64,000 nt of DNA from positions 124,001 through 188,000 of the forward strand of contig NZ_JBGUAZ010000003.1 of assembly GCF_041821085.1 (NCBI RefSeq). The letters are read 5' to 3'. Below, piece by piece: positions 8,211 to 16,414 of the stretch (its first letter is position 1; each line of letters opens with the position of its first letter). This DNA comes from Natrinema sp. HArc-T2. GTDB taxonomy: Archaea; Halobacteriota; Halobacteria; Halobacteriales; Natrialbaceae. The position numbers and the translations under genes are program-made. The notes under the pieces are model-generated. The model did no database searches. It was not told the DNA's origin and was given only the letters and a program-made list of their open reading frames with translations.

Positions 8211-9338
8211 ATGAGCAAGAAGCACCACAATTCGACGGGTGAATCGGGCCGACTGTGGGCAACGCGTCGAGCCGCGCTTTGCGGTGCGGGGCTCGCCGGT
8301 GGACTCGCGCTGGGCGTCGGCAGTACGAGTGCACAACAGGGTTCTCCGGGGGCGAACGCCCAGCAGGGCCAGCAACAGTCGCCTGACAATAGCGAGACAG
8401 TCCCGGTAACGTGGGAGAATTACACGCGCGCAGAGTCGGACACGTACTTCGCGCGCTACGCCGAGCTGGGCGGGTTCGGGGAGTTCTATCACATCCGAGA
8501 GCCAGTCCCCATCGACCAGCAGGACGTCATCCAGATGAATCGTGATACGCTCTACTCGGCTGGCGTCTTCGACCTGACCGAGCCGGTCACCGTCACCCAA
8601 CCGGAGACTGGTGACCGCTACCAGTTGCTGATCGTCATCAATCAAGATCACTACGTGAAGGGGTCGTCCACGACTGCCGGCGAATACACGCTGACACAGG
8701 ACGAAGTCGGGACGCGGTACTGTCTGGTCCTGGTCCGCACGTTGGTCGACCCGACCGATCCGGACGACATAGAGGCCGTTCACGCCATCCAAGACGAGCT
8801 CGCGGCGAGTCAACGATCGCCCGGAACGTTCGAGATCCCCAACTGGGATCAGGACTCGCTCGAGCAAATCCGCAATGCGCTCATCACGGTCGGAGAGACG
8901 ATGGAGGATTCCCGGGGTGTGTGGGGCGACGCCGACGAGGTTGACCCCGTCAAGCACTTCCTCGGCACCGCGGTCGGTTGGGGCGGCAGTCCGGAAACGG
9001 ACGAGTTCGTCCTCTGGCGAACGCCCGAACGGAACGACGGCGACACGCCGTACACGCTCACCGTCGAGGACGTCCCCGTCGACGGGTACTGGTCGGTCAC
9101 CGTCTACAACAGCGATTGGTACCTCGAGGAAAACGAGTACGACGCGTACGCGATCAACGACGTGACCGCGGAGCGAGCCGACGACGGCAGCGTCACGATC
9201 CACTTCGGCGGTGATCCCGACCAGCCGAACTTCCTCTATACGCCGGCGGGCTGGAACTATACGGTCCGGCTCTACGAGCCGCGCGAGGAGGTCCTCGACG
9301 GGAGCTATCAGTTCCCCGAGGCCGAGCCGGTCGAGTGA
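8211..9338 (+). CDS. Tat-exported DUF1254/DUF1214 protein
   Basis: A 375-residue protein with a Tat signal: TRRAAL at about residues 18-23, a short hydrophobic stretch (GAGLAGGLALG) and a likely cleavage near STSA-QQG. A Gln-rich linker follows, then a DUF1254-like region (NRDTLYSAGVFDL, about 105-120) and a DUF1214 region at the end (GYWSVTVYNSDWYL and FLYTPAGWNY). Proteins with these two domains occur widely in bacteria and archaea and lack a firm biochemical role. The promoter is probably TTTTATATATT at 8134-8144, giving a leader of about 45 nt. Confidence 0.85.
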   Translation: MSKKHHNSTGESGRLWATRRAALCGAGLAGGLALGVGSTSAQQGSPGANAQQGQQQSPDNSETVPVTWENYTRAESDTYFARYAELGGFGEFYHIREPVPIDQQDVIQMNRDTLYSAGVFDLTEPVTVTQPETGDRYQLLIVINQDHYVKGSSTTAGEYTLTQDEVGTRYCLVLVRTLVDPTDPDDIEAVHAIQDELAASQRSPGTFEIPNWDQDSLEQIRNALITVGETMEDSRGVWGDADEVDPVKHFLGTAVGWGGSPETDEFVLWRTPERNDGDTPYTLTVEDVPVDGYWSVTVYNSDWYLEENEYDAYAINDVTAERADDGSVTIHFGGDPDQPNFLYTPAGWNYTVRLYEPREEVLDGSYQFPEAEPVE

Positions 9339-9556
9339 CAGGCATACGGCCCGCAGTCGTGGTGTTCGCTGGTGACTGTGTCACCGCGATGTCGACCGTC
9401 GGTTCGTCTCGCTTTGCTGTCGTCGCTTTTCAGCGTTATAGAGCAGGATTCTGACAATAAATGACTGCGAGAATGAAATACATGTTGGCAGAACGGTTCA
9501 AAAGACACTAAATAATAACTAAGGATATCGACACCCTGGTTTTGTGTGGGACTAGC

Positions 9557-11395
9557 ATGACACAAGTCATTTGGATCATTGCGGCAGTACTGGTGACGTT
9601 TACCGCTGGGTACGTGGGGTACTCGCGGTATCTCACGCAGTTCGTCGAACTCGACGAGGAGGCGGAAACACCGGCACACAAATACGAGGACGGACAGGAG
9701 TACGTCCCCTCGAAAAAACCGGTGTTGTTGGGGCATCACTACTCGAGTATCGCCGGTGGGGCGCCGATCGTCGGCCCGATCACGGCCGGTGCCATCTGGG
9801 GATGGGTGCCCGCGTTGCTGTGGATCGCCATCGGCAACCCGCTGATGGGTGCGGTTCACGACTTCGTCTCGCTGTCGGGCAGTCTCCGTCACGAGGGGAA
9901 GTCGATCGGCTACATGATCGGCGAGTACGTCGGGGAGAGCGGCAAGAACATGTTGCTGTGGTTCGCGTTCCTGACGATCGTGCTCGTCGTCGCGGTGTTC
10001 GCACTGGTCGTCGGGATCGTCTTCAACGCGTACCCGCAGGTCGTTACGGCATCGTTGCTCTACATCGGGCTGGCGCTGGTATTCGGCGTCTACCTCTACC
10101 AGTTCAACGGCCCGTTCATTCCGGGGACGATCCTGTTCGTCGCAGGCGTCTTCGCCGCCGTCTGGGTCGGCCTCCAGTACCCGCTGGCGCTGTTCGCCGG
10201 CGACTACCCGGCCGGGACGATCGTGTTATTCGGTGGGGCCGGCGAGTGGGTGCCCGGCGCGGGTGCCCTCGGTGGAAACACCGCGGCGTGGATTCCCTTC
10301 GTCATGGTCTACGCCGCGATCGCGAGCGCGCTACCCGTGTGGGTGTTGCTCCAGCCACGTGACTACCTGTCGTCATTCCTGCTCTATACCGGGGTCGGCG
10401 GCGCGACAGTCGCGATCATCGTCGGGACGTTCCTCGGCACGTCGGCCCAGCCGCTCGTCATCGACGAGACGATCGGCGCGTTCGAGGGCTTCTGGGGCGT
10501 CGAGGCCGCAGGGTTAGCACCGCTGTTCCCGCTGCTGTTCATTACGATCGCCTGTGGGACGATCAGCGGGTTCCACTCGCTGGTCTCCTCGGGGACGACC
10601 GCCAAACAGCTCGACAAAGAAACCGACGCCCGGCTGATCGGCTACGGTGGCATGCTGGGAGAGGGCCTGCTCGCTGCGGTCGCGCTCTCGACGCTCGCCG
10701 TGTGGGGCTTTGCCGATCCGGCTGGCGGCATCGGTGCTGCGCTACCGAACTTCGCGTCCGGCGGAGGGCTCATCCTCACCAGTCTCGGCGTTCCGGAGAC
10801 CGTCGGTGCCGTGTTCATGGCACTGGTGCTCTGTAGCTTCCTGCTGACCTCGACGGACACAGCCGTCAGGCTCGGTCGGTACATGATGGAAGAGATCGTC
10901 GGCACGCCCGCGGGACGAACCGACACCGGGCTGAACGCCGATCCCGCGTCGCTCGCGCGTGGCCGGTACACGAACCCGATCCTTCAGGTCGTTCCCGCGT
11001 ACCTGCTAGTCGTCTCCGGGCAGTGGGTCGTCCTCTGGCAGCTCTTCGGTGGGGCAAACCAGCTGCTTGCGGCGCTGGCGCTGCTGACCGCGACCGTGTG
11101 GCTGGCCAACTGGGACGACAGCAAACAGCTCGTCTCCACCGGTGTCCCGATGGCGATCATGGTGACGATCACCATCCTCGGGCTGTCGATCCTGGTGTTC
11201 TACGAGAACCTGTACCTGAACCTGCTGCAGGGTGGCGCTGGCTCGACCGAGGCGATGCTCTCTTCGGCCGTCCAGATGGTCATCGGGCTCGTGCTCATCG
11301 TCCTGGCGCTTGCACTCGTCAGGCTCGGGTACAGAAACATTAGCAACGTCCGTCGTGGCCCCGAGACGCCCGCCGCCGAACCGGGCGACGACTAA
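9557..11395 (+). CDS. cstA: Carbon starvation protein CstA family transporter
   Basis: A 612-residue integral membrane protein with about 16-18 hydrophobic segments. It carries family signatures such as KPVLLGHHYSSIAGGAPIVG and GPITAGAIWGW near the N-terminus and SGFHSLVSSGTTAKQL in the middle. CstA/BtsT proteins take up pyruvate or peptides across the cytoplasmic membrane. The ATG at 9557 gives the normal N-terminus MTQVIW. A T-run at 11414-11418 just after the stop may end transcription. The gene is convergent with the following uncharacterised gene. Confidence 0.95.
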   Translation: MTQVIWIIAAVLVTFTAGYVGYSRYLTQFVELDEEAETPAHKYEDGQEYVPSKKPVLLGHHYSSIAGGAPIVGPITAGAIWGWVPALLWIAIGNPLMGAVHDFVSLSGSLRHEGKSIGYMIGEYVGESGKNMLLWFAFLTIVLVVAVFALVVGIVFNAYPQVVTASLLYIGLALVFGVYLYQFNGPFIPGTILFVAGVFAAVWVGLQYPLALFAGDYPAGTIVLFGGAGEWVPGAGALGGNTAAWIPFVMVYAAIASALPVWVLLQPRDYLSSFLLYTGVGGATVAIIVGTFLGTSAQPLVIDETIGAFEGFWGVEAAGLAPLFPLLFITIACGTISGFHSLVSSGTTAKQLDKETDARLIGYGGMLGEGLLAAVALSTLAVWGFADPAGGIGAALPNFASGGGLILTSLGVPETVGAVFMALVLCSFLLTSTDTAVRLGRYMMEEIVGTPAGRTDTGLNADPASLARGRYTNPILQVVPAYLLVVSGQWVVLWQLFGGANQLLAALALLTATVWLANWDDSKQLVSTGVPMAIMVTITILGLSILVFYENLYLNLLQGGAGSTEAMLSSAVQMVIGLVLIVLALALVRLGYRNISNVRRGPETPAAEPGDD

Positions 11396-11412
11396 CGACT
11401 CGCCTGCCGTCC

Positions 11413-11418
11413 GTTTTT
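11413..11418 (+). terminator. T-run after cstA
   Basis: CGTTTTTCG lies about 18 bp past the cstA stop. Archaeal termination commonly needs only a short T-tract in the non-template strand, so this is a candidate terminator. There is no clear hairpin. Confidence 0.35.
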
Positions 11419-11478
11419 CGCAACCAGTACTGGTCCGCTCGAGAGAATCGTCTCGACGACGATCGATCAGCAATCGTC

Positions 11479-12087
11479 TTACCGCCAGAAGCGTCTCGCG
11501 AACCGCGAGAGGATACCCTCCTCGGGCGTGGTTACGTCGTCCCAGAGCGTAAACGCCTCCGCGACGTCGGCGACCTCACTGGCGACGTGCACGTCGGCCT
11601 CGGGGACGACGACGACGAGATTGACATCGTAGTGGCCGTGATAGCCGAACTTCAGTAACGTCCGGTCGCGAAAGCCATCGACGAACTCGCGGACATCGTC
11701 GGGCAACTCGTCGGCGACGAGAACGAACGTGATGTCCGTCCCGAAGTGTTCCTCGTCGGCGACGACGTGTTCGTCCGCCAGCTCGTGGCCGAGCTCGACG
11801 AGGCGCTCGAGTTGTGCCACCGTCGGTCGTGACTCATGTCGGGCGAAGAGGTGCTCTTCGGCCTCGTGGTCGGCGTAACTCAGCGCCGGGTGGAAGAACT
11901 GTTTCTGGCTACGCACGCGCATCTCACCATAGAGATCCCACCGCTGGCCGCCAACACGGCGATCTTTCTCGAGGTCGTAGTTGTACATCAGCCGGTCGGA
12001 GACCCGATCAAGATACTCGTTGTCCCAGTCGGGAACCGCATTCCGGATCTCCGCTGGCAGTTCGTCCGGCGTCGCTCGCTCGCTCAT
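11479..12087 (-). CDS. Uncharacterised haloarchaeal protein
   Basis: A 202-residue soluble acidic protein that I do not recognise. The N-terminal half has a basic/aromatic stretch (DRRVGGQRWDLYGEMRVR) and many Glu/His residues; the C-terminal half alternates hydrophobic strands (DITFVLVADEL, YDVNLVVVVPEADV) with helices and ends in a basic Arg/Trp tail (FARRFWR). No signal peptide or membrane segment is seen. Its 3' end faces cstA with an 83 bp gap, which suggests no operon link. Confidence 0.75.
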   Translation of the reverse strand: MSERATPDELPAEIRNAVPDWDNEYLDRVSDRLMYNYDLEKDRRVGGQRWDLYGEMRVRSQKQFFHPALSYADHEAEEHLFARHESRPTVAQLERLVELGHELADEHVVADEEHFGTDITFVLVADELPDDVREFVDGFRDRTLLKFGYHGHYDVNLVVVVPEADVHVASEVADVAEAFTLWDDVTTPEEGILSRFARRFWR

Positions 12088-12230
12088 CGTGTCTCGAGAC
12101 AGTGTAACGGTAGCCGTTCGTCACTCGGCGCTCGGTTCATGGCCCATGACCTCATACCACAGCTATCGGTTGCGGCATCAAATAGCCGTCGGTGGTGCGT
12201 ATCGAGACGCCGGACGACTGGTAGGTCAAC

Positions 12231-12297
12231 TGAGACCGGCTGCTGTCACGGTGACCCAGCGCACCAACGTGACGGGTCGCGGACCCACGGCACCCAC
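12231..12297 (-). repeat. 85 bp palindromic element, copy R1 (degenerate)
   Basis: It starts TGAGACCGGCTGCTGTCACG, which matches the reverse orientation of the consensus (TGATACGGTCTGCTGTCA), and keeps GGGTCGCGG in the middle. Its right part is lost where copy R2 begins, so R2 may have inserted into or replaced it. Confidence 0.5.
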
Positions 12298-12382
12298 TGA
12301 TACGGTCCGCTGTACCGAGTGACCGGTGGGACCGCAGTTCGGGTCGCGGGTGCATCGGCACTGACTGACTGGATCCGTCTGA
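12298..12382 (-). repeat. 85 bp palindromic element, copy R2
   Basis: It runs from TGATACGGTCCGCTGTAC to GACTGGATCCGTCTGA, 85 bp, and is close to copy R5 in the same orientation. The inner arms GACCGGTGGGACCGC and GCGGGTGCATCGGC pair imperfectly, giving one long hairpin. Confidence 0.8.
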
Positions 12383-12431
12383 GGCGGCAGCTTTTAGCCG
12401 TCGACGTCGTACTACCGTGTACGTAACCCAC

Positions 12432-12668
12432 ATGGTCGAAAAGCAAACAGAAGCCTGCGGCCGGTGTTCCATGTCGACGGTCGTCGACGTCGCATCCGCC
12501 GACGAGGCGGACGGCGACGGCAAGGAAGCCAGCGCTCGAGATCCGTTCGGCGACGCTGCGATCGAGGTCGACGACGAGACGCTCCGGCGCGTCTCACCGG
12601 GTGCGTGGGCCGGACGCGTAACCGATCGGCTCGACGACCTCGGGCGGCGGCTCATCTACGGTCGCTAG
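12432..12668 (+). CDS. Small uncharacterised CxxC protein
   Basis: A 78-residue acidic protein that I do not recognise. It has an N-terminal CGRC motif, a disordered Asp/Glu/Ala-rich centre and a basic amphipathic C-terminus (WAGRVTDRLDDLGRRLIYGR). An in-frame GTG at 12417, 19-26 nt after the TATA-like CTTTTAGC (12391-12398), is an alternative start that would add five residues. The gene is enclosed between copies R2 and R3 of the 85 bp repeat, which are in opposite orientation. Confidence 0.6.
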   Translation: MVEKQTEACGRCSMSTVVDVASADEADGDGKEASARDPFGDAAIEVDDETLRRVSPGAWAGRVTDRLDDLGRRLIYGR

Positions 12669-12677
12669 GTCACGACC

Positions 12678-12762
12678 TCATACGGTCTACTGTCAGTCAG
12701 TGCCGGTCCAACTGCAGGACGGTCGCGGTTGCACCGGTAAACCGTTACAGCAGACCGTATCA
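12678..12762 (+). repeat. 85 bp palindromic element, copy R3
   Basis: It begins TCATACGGTCTACTGTCA and ends ACAGCAGACCGTATCA, 85 bp. The outer arms pair over about 18 bp with few mismatches, and the inner GTCCAACTGC and GCGGTTGCACCGG arms also pair. The last three bases (TCA, 12760-12762) are the stop codon of the minus-strand membrane protein, and the first base is 10 bp past the stop of the plus-strand gene, so it fills the gap between two convergent genes. Confidence 0.85.
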
Positions 12763-12984
12763 CGACATCGTCACGAAGTACGTCATCGCAAACAGCAGTA
12801 TCGCAGCCGTGGCGACGTTGATGAATCCGAACTCGAGAAACCCCAGATACGACAGCCCCCAGACGACAGTCCAGCCAAAGAGCGTCGACAGGACGGCGTT
12901 CATCACGAGCAAGACTCGAGGGTCCCCCTCCGAGGACGCCACGCCAGCCTCGAATCCGTCCGCGTCGGCATCGCCATCACTCAT
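12760..12984 (-). CDS. Small two-helix membrane protein
   Basis: A 74-residue protein with an acidic N-terminus (MSDGDADADGF) and two hydrophobic segments (about 27-48, VLLVMNAVLSTLFGWTVVWGL region, and about 55-73). No family is recognised; similar two-helix proteins are frequent and uncharacterised in haloarchaea. The in-frame ATG at 13002 would add six residues. Its stop codon is the last triplet of repeat copy R3. Confidence 0.7.
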   Translation of the reverse strand: MSDGDADADGFEAGVASSEGDPRVLLVMNAVLSTLFGWTVVWGLSYLGFLEFGFINVATAAILLFAMTYFVTMS

Positions 12985-13118
12985 ACAGGGAGACGATGGC
13001 ACCGCTACTTAACTGTTCGCCGGCAGCAGTTCCCAGTTCGCCGCCTCGTTCGGCCACGCCGTTCGAGCCCTGAGCGACCACGGTATAGCTCTTTGTCTCT
13101 CGAGCGCGAACAGCGCGT

Positions 13119-13439
13119 ATGCACCTTCGCAACCGTCACGGAACACCCGTCGATCCCGTGCCGTTCGTCGTGGTCGTCGGGCTTACGTTCATGGTGCTGC
13201 TGTCGTTCGGCCCACTGTACGGGCGGGAGCTTGGGCTGGCCCTCGAGACGGCGGTCGTGCTTTCGGCAGCGCTGTTCGCGCTCGCCGTTATCGTCGCGTT
13301 TTATCGACAGGTCTGGACGTTTCGCCCGGAGGCGACCGATAACGTCCCGTCGTCGGTCCGCGCCGAGCGACTGTTCTATCTGATCCCGATTCTCACGGCA
13401 CTCATCATCGCGCTTGCAATTCCGCTACTGCTCAGCTAA
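13119..13439 (+). CDS. Small membrane protein, three predicted helices
   Basis: A 106-residue protein with hydrophobic segments at about 14-33, 41-61 and 86-105, joined by a soluble acidic loop (RPEATDNVPSSVRAERL). No family is recognised. A TATA-like TATAGC at 13084-13089 precedes it by about 30 nt. It could partner the two-helix membrane protein upstream, which is divergently transcribed. Confidence 0.7.
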   Translation: MHLRNRHGTPVDPVPFVVVVGLTFMVLLSFGPLYGRELGLALETAVVLSAALFALAVIVAFYRQVWTFRPEATDNVPSSVRAERLFYLIPILTALIIALAIPLLLS

Positions 13440-13542
13440 TCGGTCGCCAACGTGACGATGGGATTCTGTCACAGCCTCGCGATCGTGCATCAGTGACACA
13501 CAGTCGCACAGCGTTATTATGACTCCCGGTGAATACCCATCT

Positions 13543-13746
13543 ATGGGGTTTATCGAGTCGATGAAAGCGGCTTTCGCGTCGTCAGCGCCGAACGACCGTC
13601 CCGACGACGGCTCCAACGGCGCGTACTGGTGTGACGACTGCGATGTCCGGATCAGAGACGTCGACCTCGAGGGGGAGCCGGTCTGTCCGGACTGTGAAGC
13701 CGAGATGCGCTTCGAGCGCTCAACCGGCCGCAACTGTGCGTGCTGA
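13543..13746 (+). CDS. Zinc-ribbon microprotein
   Basis: A 67-residue protein with a zinc ribbon made by CDDC and CPDC in the second half, plus a C-terminal CAC. The start at 13543 (MGFIESMKAAF) is preferred to the ATG at 13519 because TTATTAT at 13513-13519 is about 25 nt upstream and would be the TATA box. It ends head-on against the CobW-family gene, with adjoining stops at 13746/13747. A role in metal or nucleic-acid binding is plausible but unproven. Confidence 0.75.
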   Translation: MGFIESMKAAFASSAPNDRPDDGSNGAYWCDDCDVRIRDVDLEGEPVCPDCEAEMRFERSTGRNCAC

Positions 13747-14979
13747 TCACGGCTCGCGGACGACAACCTCCTCGCCCTGCTCGTCGGGGAAGGGGCCCTC
13801 GAGCGACACGTCCCACTCCTCGTCGGTGACGAGCGCGTCCTCGAGGGCTGCCCGCAGCGCCGATTCGTCGTAGCTGGTGCCGATAAAGACGAGTTCGGTC
13901 TGACGATCCCCGTGCTCGTCATGCCATGCAAGATCGGGCCGGTTCGATCGGTACATGTCGCGCTCGATTTCGGGCAGGCTCGCGATCCAGGGTCCCTGTG
14001 CGGTGGCTCTGATCGATGGCCCGGCCTGGGCGACCGACACCCGCATCTCGTTGTCTGCGAGCCAGGCGACGCCTTTCGCGCGGATGATTGCCGAGGGGAG
14101 ATCCTCGAGGAACGCGGCGAATCGGTCGGGATGGAACGGTCGGCAGCGTCGGTAGACAAAGGAGGTGACGCCGTACACTTCGTCCGGATGGCGGTGGTCG
14201 TGGTGGCCGCCATCGTCGTGATCGTCGCCATGGTCCTCGTGTTCGTAGTCGTCATCTGCCGACTCGAGCGCCCGTTTCCAGCCCGGAAGGCCGTTCACGC
14301 GACCGGGATCGAACCGTTCTGCACCGAGCAGCCGGTCGGGATCGACCGCGGCGAACTCGGTGCGGATCGTCTCGGCGTCCGGTTGAAGTGCGGCGACGAG
14401 TTCTTCGGCCTCGGCGAACTGTTCGTCGGTACACAGATCGGTCTTGTTGAGCAAGACGACGTTCGACACCTCGACTTGCTCGACGAGCAGATCCGAGAGC
14501 GGGCGGTCGGCCTCGCTGCCCCGCCGTTCCGGTGTTCCCTCGCCCGCGAAGGCCTCGAGAAAGGCAGGCGTATCGAGGACGGTCACCAGCGTGTCGACGT
14601 CGTACAGCGCCGCGACGCGGGATTCGGTCGTGAACAGCCGCGCGACGGGGGCAGGCTCGGAGATACCCGACGACTCGACGACGAGGTGGTCGAACGAGCG
14701 GTCGCGGGCCAGCCGGACCACGGCGGTCTCGAGGTCGTCCTGGAGTTCACAACAGATACAGCCGTTCGAGAGTTCGGCGACGCCGTCGTCGAGTTCGAGT
14801 TCCGATCCCTCGGCGACGAGGTCGGCGTCGACGTTGACCGCGCCCATGTCGTTGACGAGGACCGCCAGTGTTCGGTCGCCGGCGTTCGAGAGCAGGTGAT
14901 TGAGTAGCGTCGTCTTTCCGGCACCCAGACTGCCCGAGAGGATCGTCACCGGAATCCTCTCGTCCGCGTTCGTCTCCAT
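13747..14979 (-). CDS. CobW/ZNG1-family GTP-binding metallochaperone
   Basis: A 410-residue G3E GTPase. The Walker A motif is GSLGAGKTT (about 16-24), the family metal-binding motif is GCICC (about 73-77), the Mg-binding acidic patch follows and the base-recognition motif is NKTD (about 178-181). A His/Asp-rich loop (EHEDHGDDHDDGGHHDHRH, about 246-264) sits between the GTPase domain and the C-terminal CobW_C domain (about 270-400). Such proteins insert or deliver Zn, Co or other divalent metals to client proteins. The His-rich loop favours Zn or Ni binding, but the metal cannot be settled here. Confidence 0.93.
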   Translation of the reverse strand: METNADERIPVTILSGSLGAGKTTLLNHLLSNAGDRTLAVLVNDMGAVNVDADLVAEGSELELDDGVAELSNGCICCELQDDLETAVVRLARDRSFDHLVVESSGISEPAPVARLFTTESRVAALYDVDTLVTVLDTPAFLEAFAGEGTPERRGSEADRPLSDLLVEQVEVSNVVLLNKTDLCTDEQFAEAEELVAALQPDAETIRTEFAAVDPDRLLGAERFDPGRVNGLPGWKRALESADDDYEHEDHGDDHDDGGHHDHRHPDEVYGVTSFVYRRCRPFHPDRFAAFLEDLPSAIIRAKGVAWLADNEMRVSVAQAGPSIRATAQGPWIASLPEIERDMYRSNRPDLAWHDEHGDRQTELVFIGTSYDESALRAALEDALVTDEEWDVSLEGPFPDEQGEEVVVREP

Positions 14980-15053
14980 GTCCGGCCACAGGGACCGCAG
15001 CGTCTTGAAACCGAGCCACGAGGGTTTTTAGCGTGCAGCACGGATGGACGGAC

Positions 15054-15350
15054 ATGGATCTGGCCGACCGGATCGACGCGTTTCGTGAGACGCTCGAGGA
15101 GTGGCTGCGGGGGCTCTATCACGGCATGATCTCGCATCCGGCCTACGAGAAGATCGAGAAGGAAGCCGAGGACGCCGAGGACGCCTTCATTCTGGCGTGT
15201 TTTCCGGACGCCTTCGGCATTCCATCGCCGGTTTCCTACTACACCGCCGAACTGCTCCCGTATCTCGAAGACGAGTTCGAGGCGTGGGAGCGGCGGCTGT
15301 GGGATCGTGGCACGTACCTCGAGCGCAAGGGCCAGCAGTATCACTTCTAA
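15054..15350 (+). CDS. Uncharacterised protein coupled to ArsA-like ATPase
   Basis: A 98-residue acidic, mostly helical protein rich in Trp and Tyr (LEEWLRGLYHGMISHPAYEK). I do not recognise the family. A TATA-like GTTTTTAGC at 15024-15032 sits about 25 nt before the ATG at 15054, so that start is preferred to the upstream start-like codon at 15033. Its stop overlaps the start of the ATPase gene by one base (TAATG), implying translational coupling. It may be a partner of that ATPase. Confidence 0.75.
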   Translation: MDLADRIDAFRETLEEWLRGLYHGMISHPAYEKIEKEAEDAEDAFILACFPDAFGIPSPVSYYTAELLPYLEDEFEAWERRLWDRGTYLERKGQQYHF

Positions 15351-16324
15351 TGGAGCCGTTCGTCTTCTTCGGTGGGAAAGGCGGCGTCGGGAAAACGACC
15401 GTCTCGTGTGCCTACGCGTTGCGCTGTGCGCGCGACGGCCAGCGGACGCTCGTCGTCTCGACCGACCCTGCTCACTCCGTCACCGACGTGTTCGACCAGC
15501 CGTTCGACGACTCCCCGCAGTCCGTCGATGGCGTCGAGGGACTCGACGCGATGCAGATCGATCCCGAGGACGAAGTCACCCGTCACCTAGACGAGATCCG
15601 TCAGGATCTCTCCGAACAGGTATCGGCGTCGATGGTCAACGAAATCAACCGGCAACTCGAGATGGCCCACGGCACGCCGGGGGCCTACGAATCGGCCCTG
15701 TTCGACCGGTTCGTCGACGTAATGCGCAACGCCGAGGCGTACGACCGCGTCGTCTTCGACACCTCGCCGACCGGCAGTACGCTGCGACTGCTCGGCTTGC
15801 CGGAACTGCTCGAGGGGTGGATCGACCGGCTGATGTACAAGCGCCGGACGAGCATCGATCTCTTCGAGAAGGCCGCAGTCGGAAACAACGAACCACGCCG
15901 TGTGATGGAGGGTGACCCCGTCCTCGCGCGCCTCCAGGAGCGCAAGGAGTTCTTCGAGTTCGCCGGCGCAGCGCTACACGACGACGCTGCCTTTTTCCTC
16001 GTCCTGAACCCGGACGAACTCTCGCTCAACGAGACCGAGCGTGCAATCGACGACTTGCGGGAGAAGGACCTCGAGGTTCGCGGCCTCGTCGCCAACAAAC
16101 TCACGCCGTCGCCCGACCCCGACGAAAACGGTCGCGGTGCACGCTACCTCCGCGAACGCGTTGCGACGGAGGACGAACGCCTCGAGACGATCCGATCCGA
16201 GTTCGAGCCGCCGCTGGTCGCTGAAATCGGCTGGCGGAGCTCGGAGGTCAAAGGAGGCCTGCTCGACGACGTCGCCGCGGAACTCGACATCGAGACGGCA
16301 GTCGAACCGCCGACGCACGTCTGA
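15350..16324 (+). CDS. ArsA/Get3-family ATPase
   Basis: A 324-residue deviant Walker ATPase. The P-loop is FFGGKGGVGKTTVS (residues about 6-19) with the extra lysine typical of ArsA/Get3/MinD proteins, switch I is DPAHSVTDVF and switch II is FDTSPTGSTLRLL. It is a single ATPase half, so it would work as a homodimer. There are no clustered arsenite-binding cysteines visible, so arsenite export is unlikely; tail-anchored protein targeting or another chaperone task is more plausible. It is coupled to the 98-residue protein upstream. Confidence 0.92.
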   Translation: MEPFVFFGGKGGVGKTTVSCAYALRCARDGQRTLVVSTDPAHSVTDVFDQPFDDSPQSVDGVEGLDAMQIDPEDEVTRHLDEIRQDLSEQVSASMVNEINRQLEMAHGTPGAYESALFDRFVDVMRNAEAYDRVVFDTSPTGSTLRLLGLPELLEGWIDRLMYKRRTSIDLFEKAAVGNNEPRRVMEGDPVLARLQERKEFFEFAGAALHDDAAFFLVLNPDELSLNETERAIDDLREKDLEVRGLVANKLTPSPDPDENGRGARYLRERVATEDERLETIRSEFEPPLVAEIGWRSSEVKGGLLDDVAAELDIETAVEPPTHV

Positions 16325-16414
16325 TTTGGTGGTCATTTGGACTTGCCACGTTTACTCATAGCACACTGAGAGCGGAACAAAACCCGTTTAGCCCGGCCGC
16401 TCCAGGGACGAACA

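Larger units (their letters stand above)
12088..12431. other. Intergenic region holding two tandem copies of the 85 bp repeat
   Basis: The 344 bp between two divergently oriented genes holds no supported gene. It contains one degraded and one better-preserved copy of the dispersed 85 bp element (12231-12382) and a TATA-like CTTTTAGC at 12391-12398 that serves the next plus-strand gene. Confidence 0.7.
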
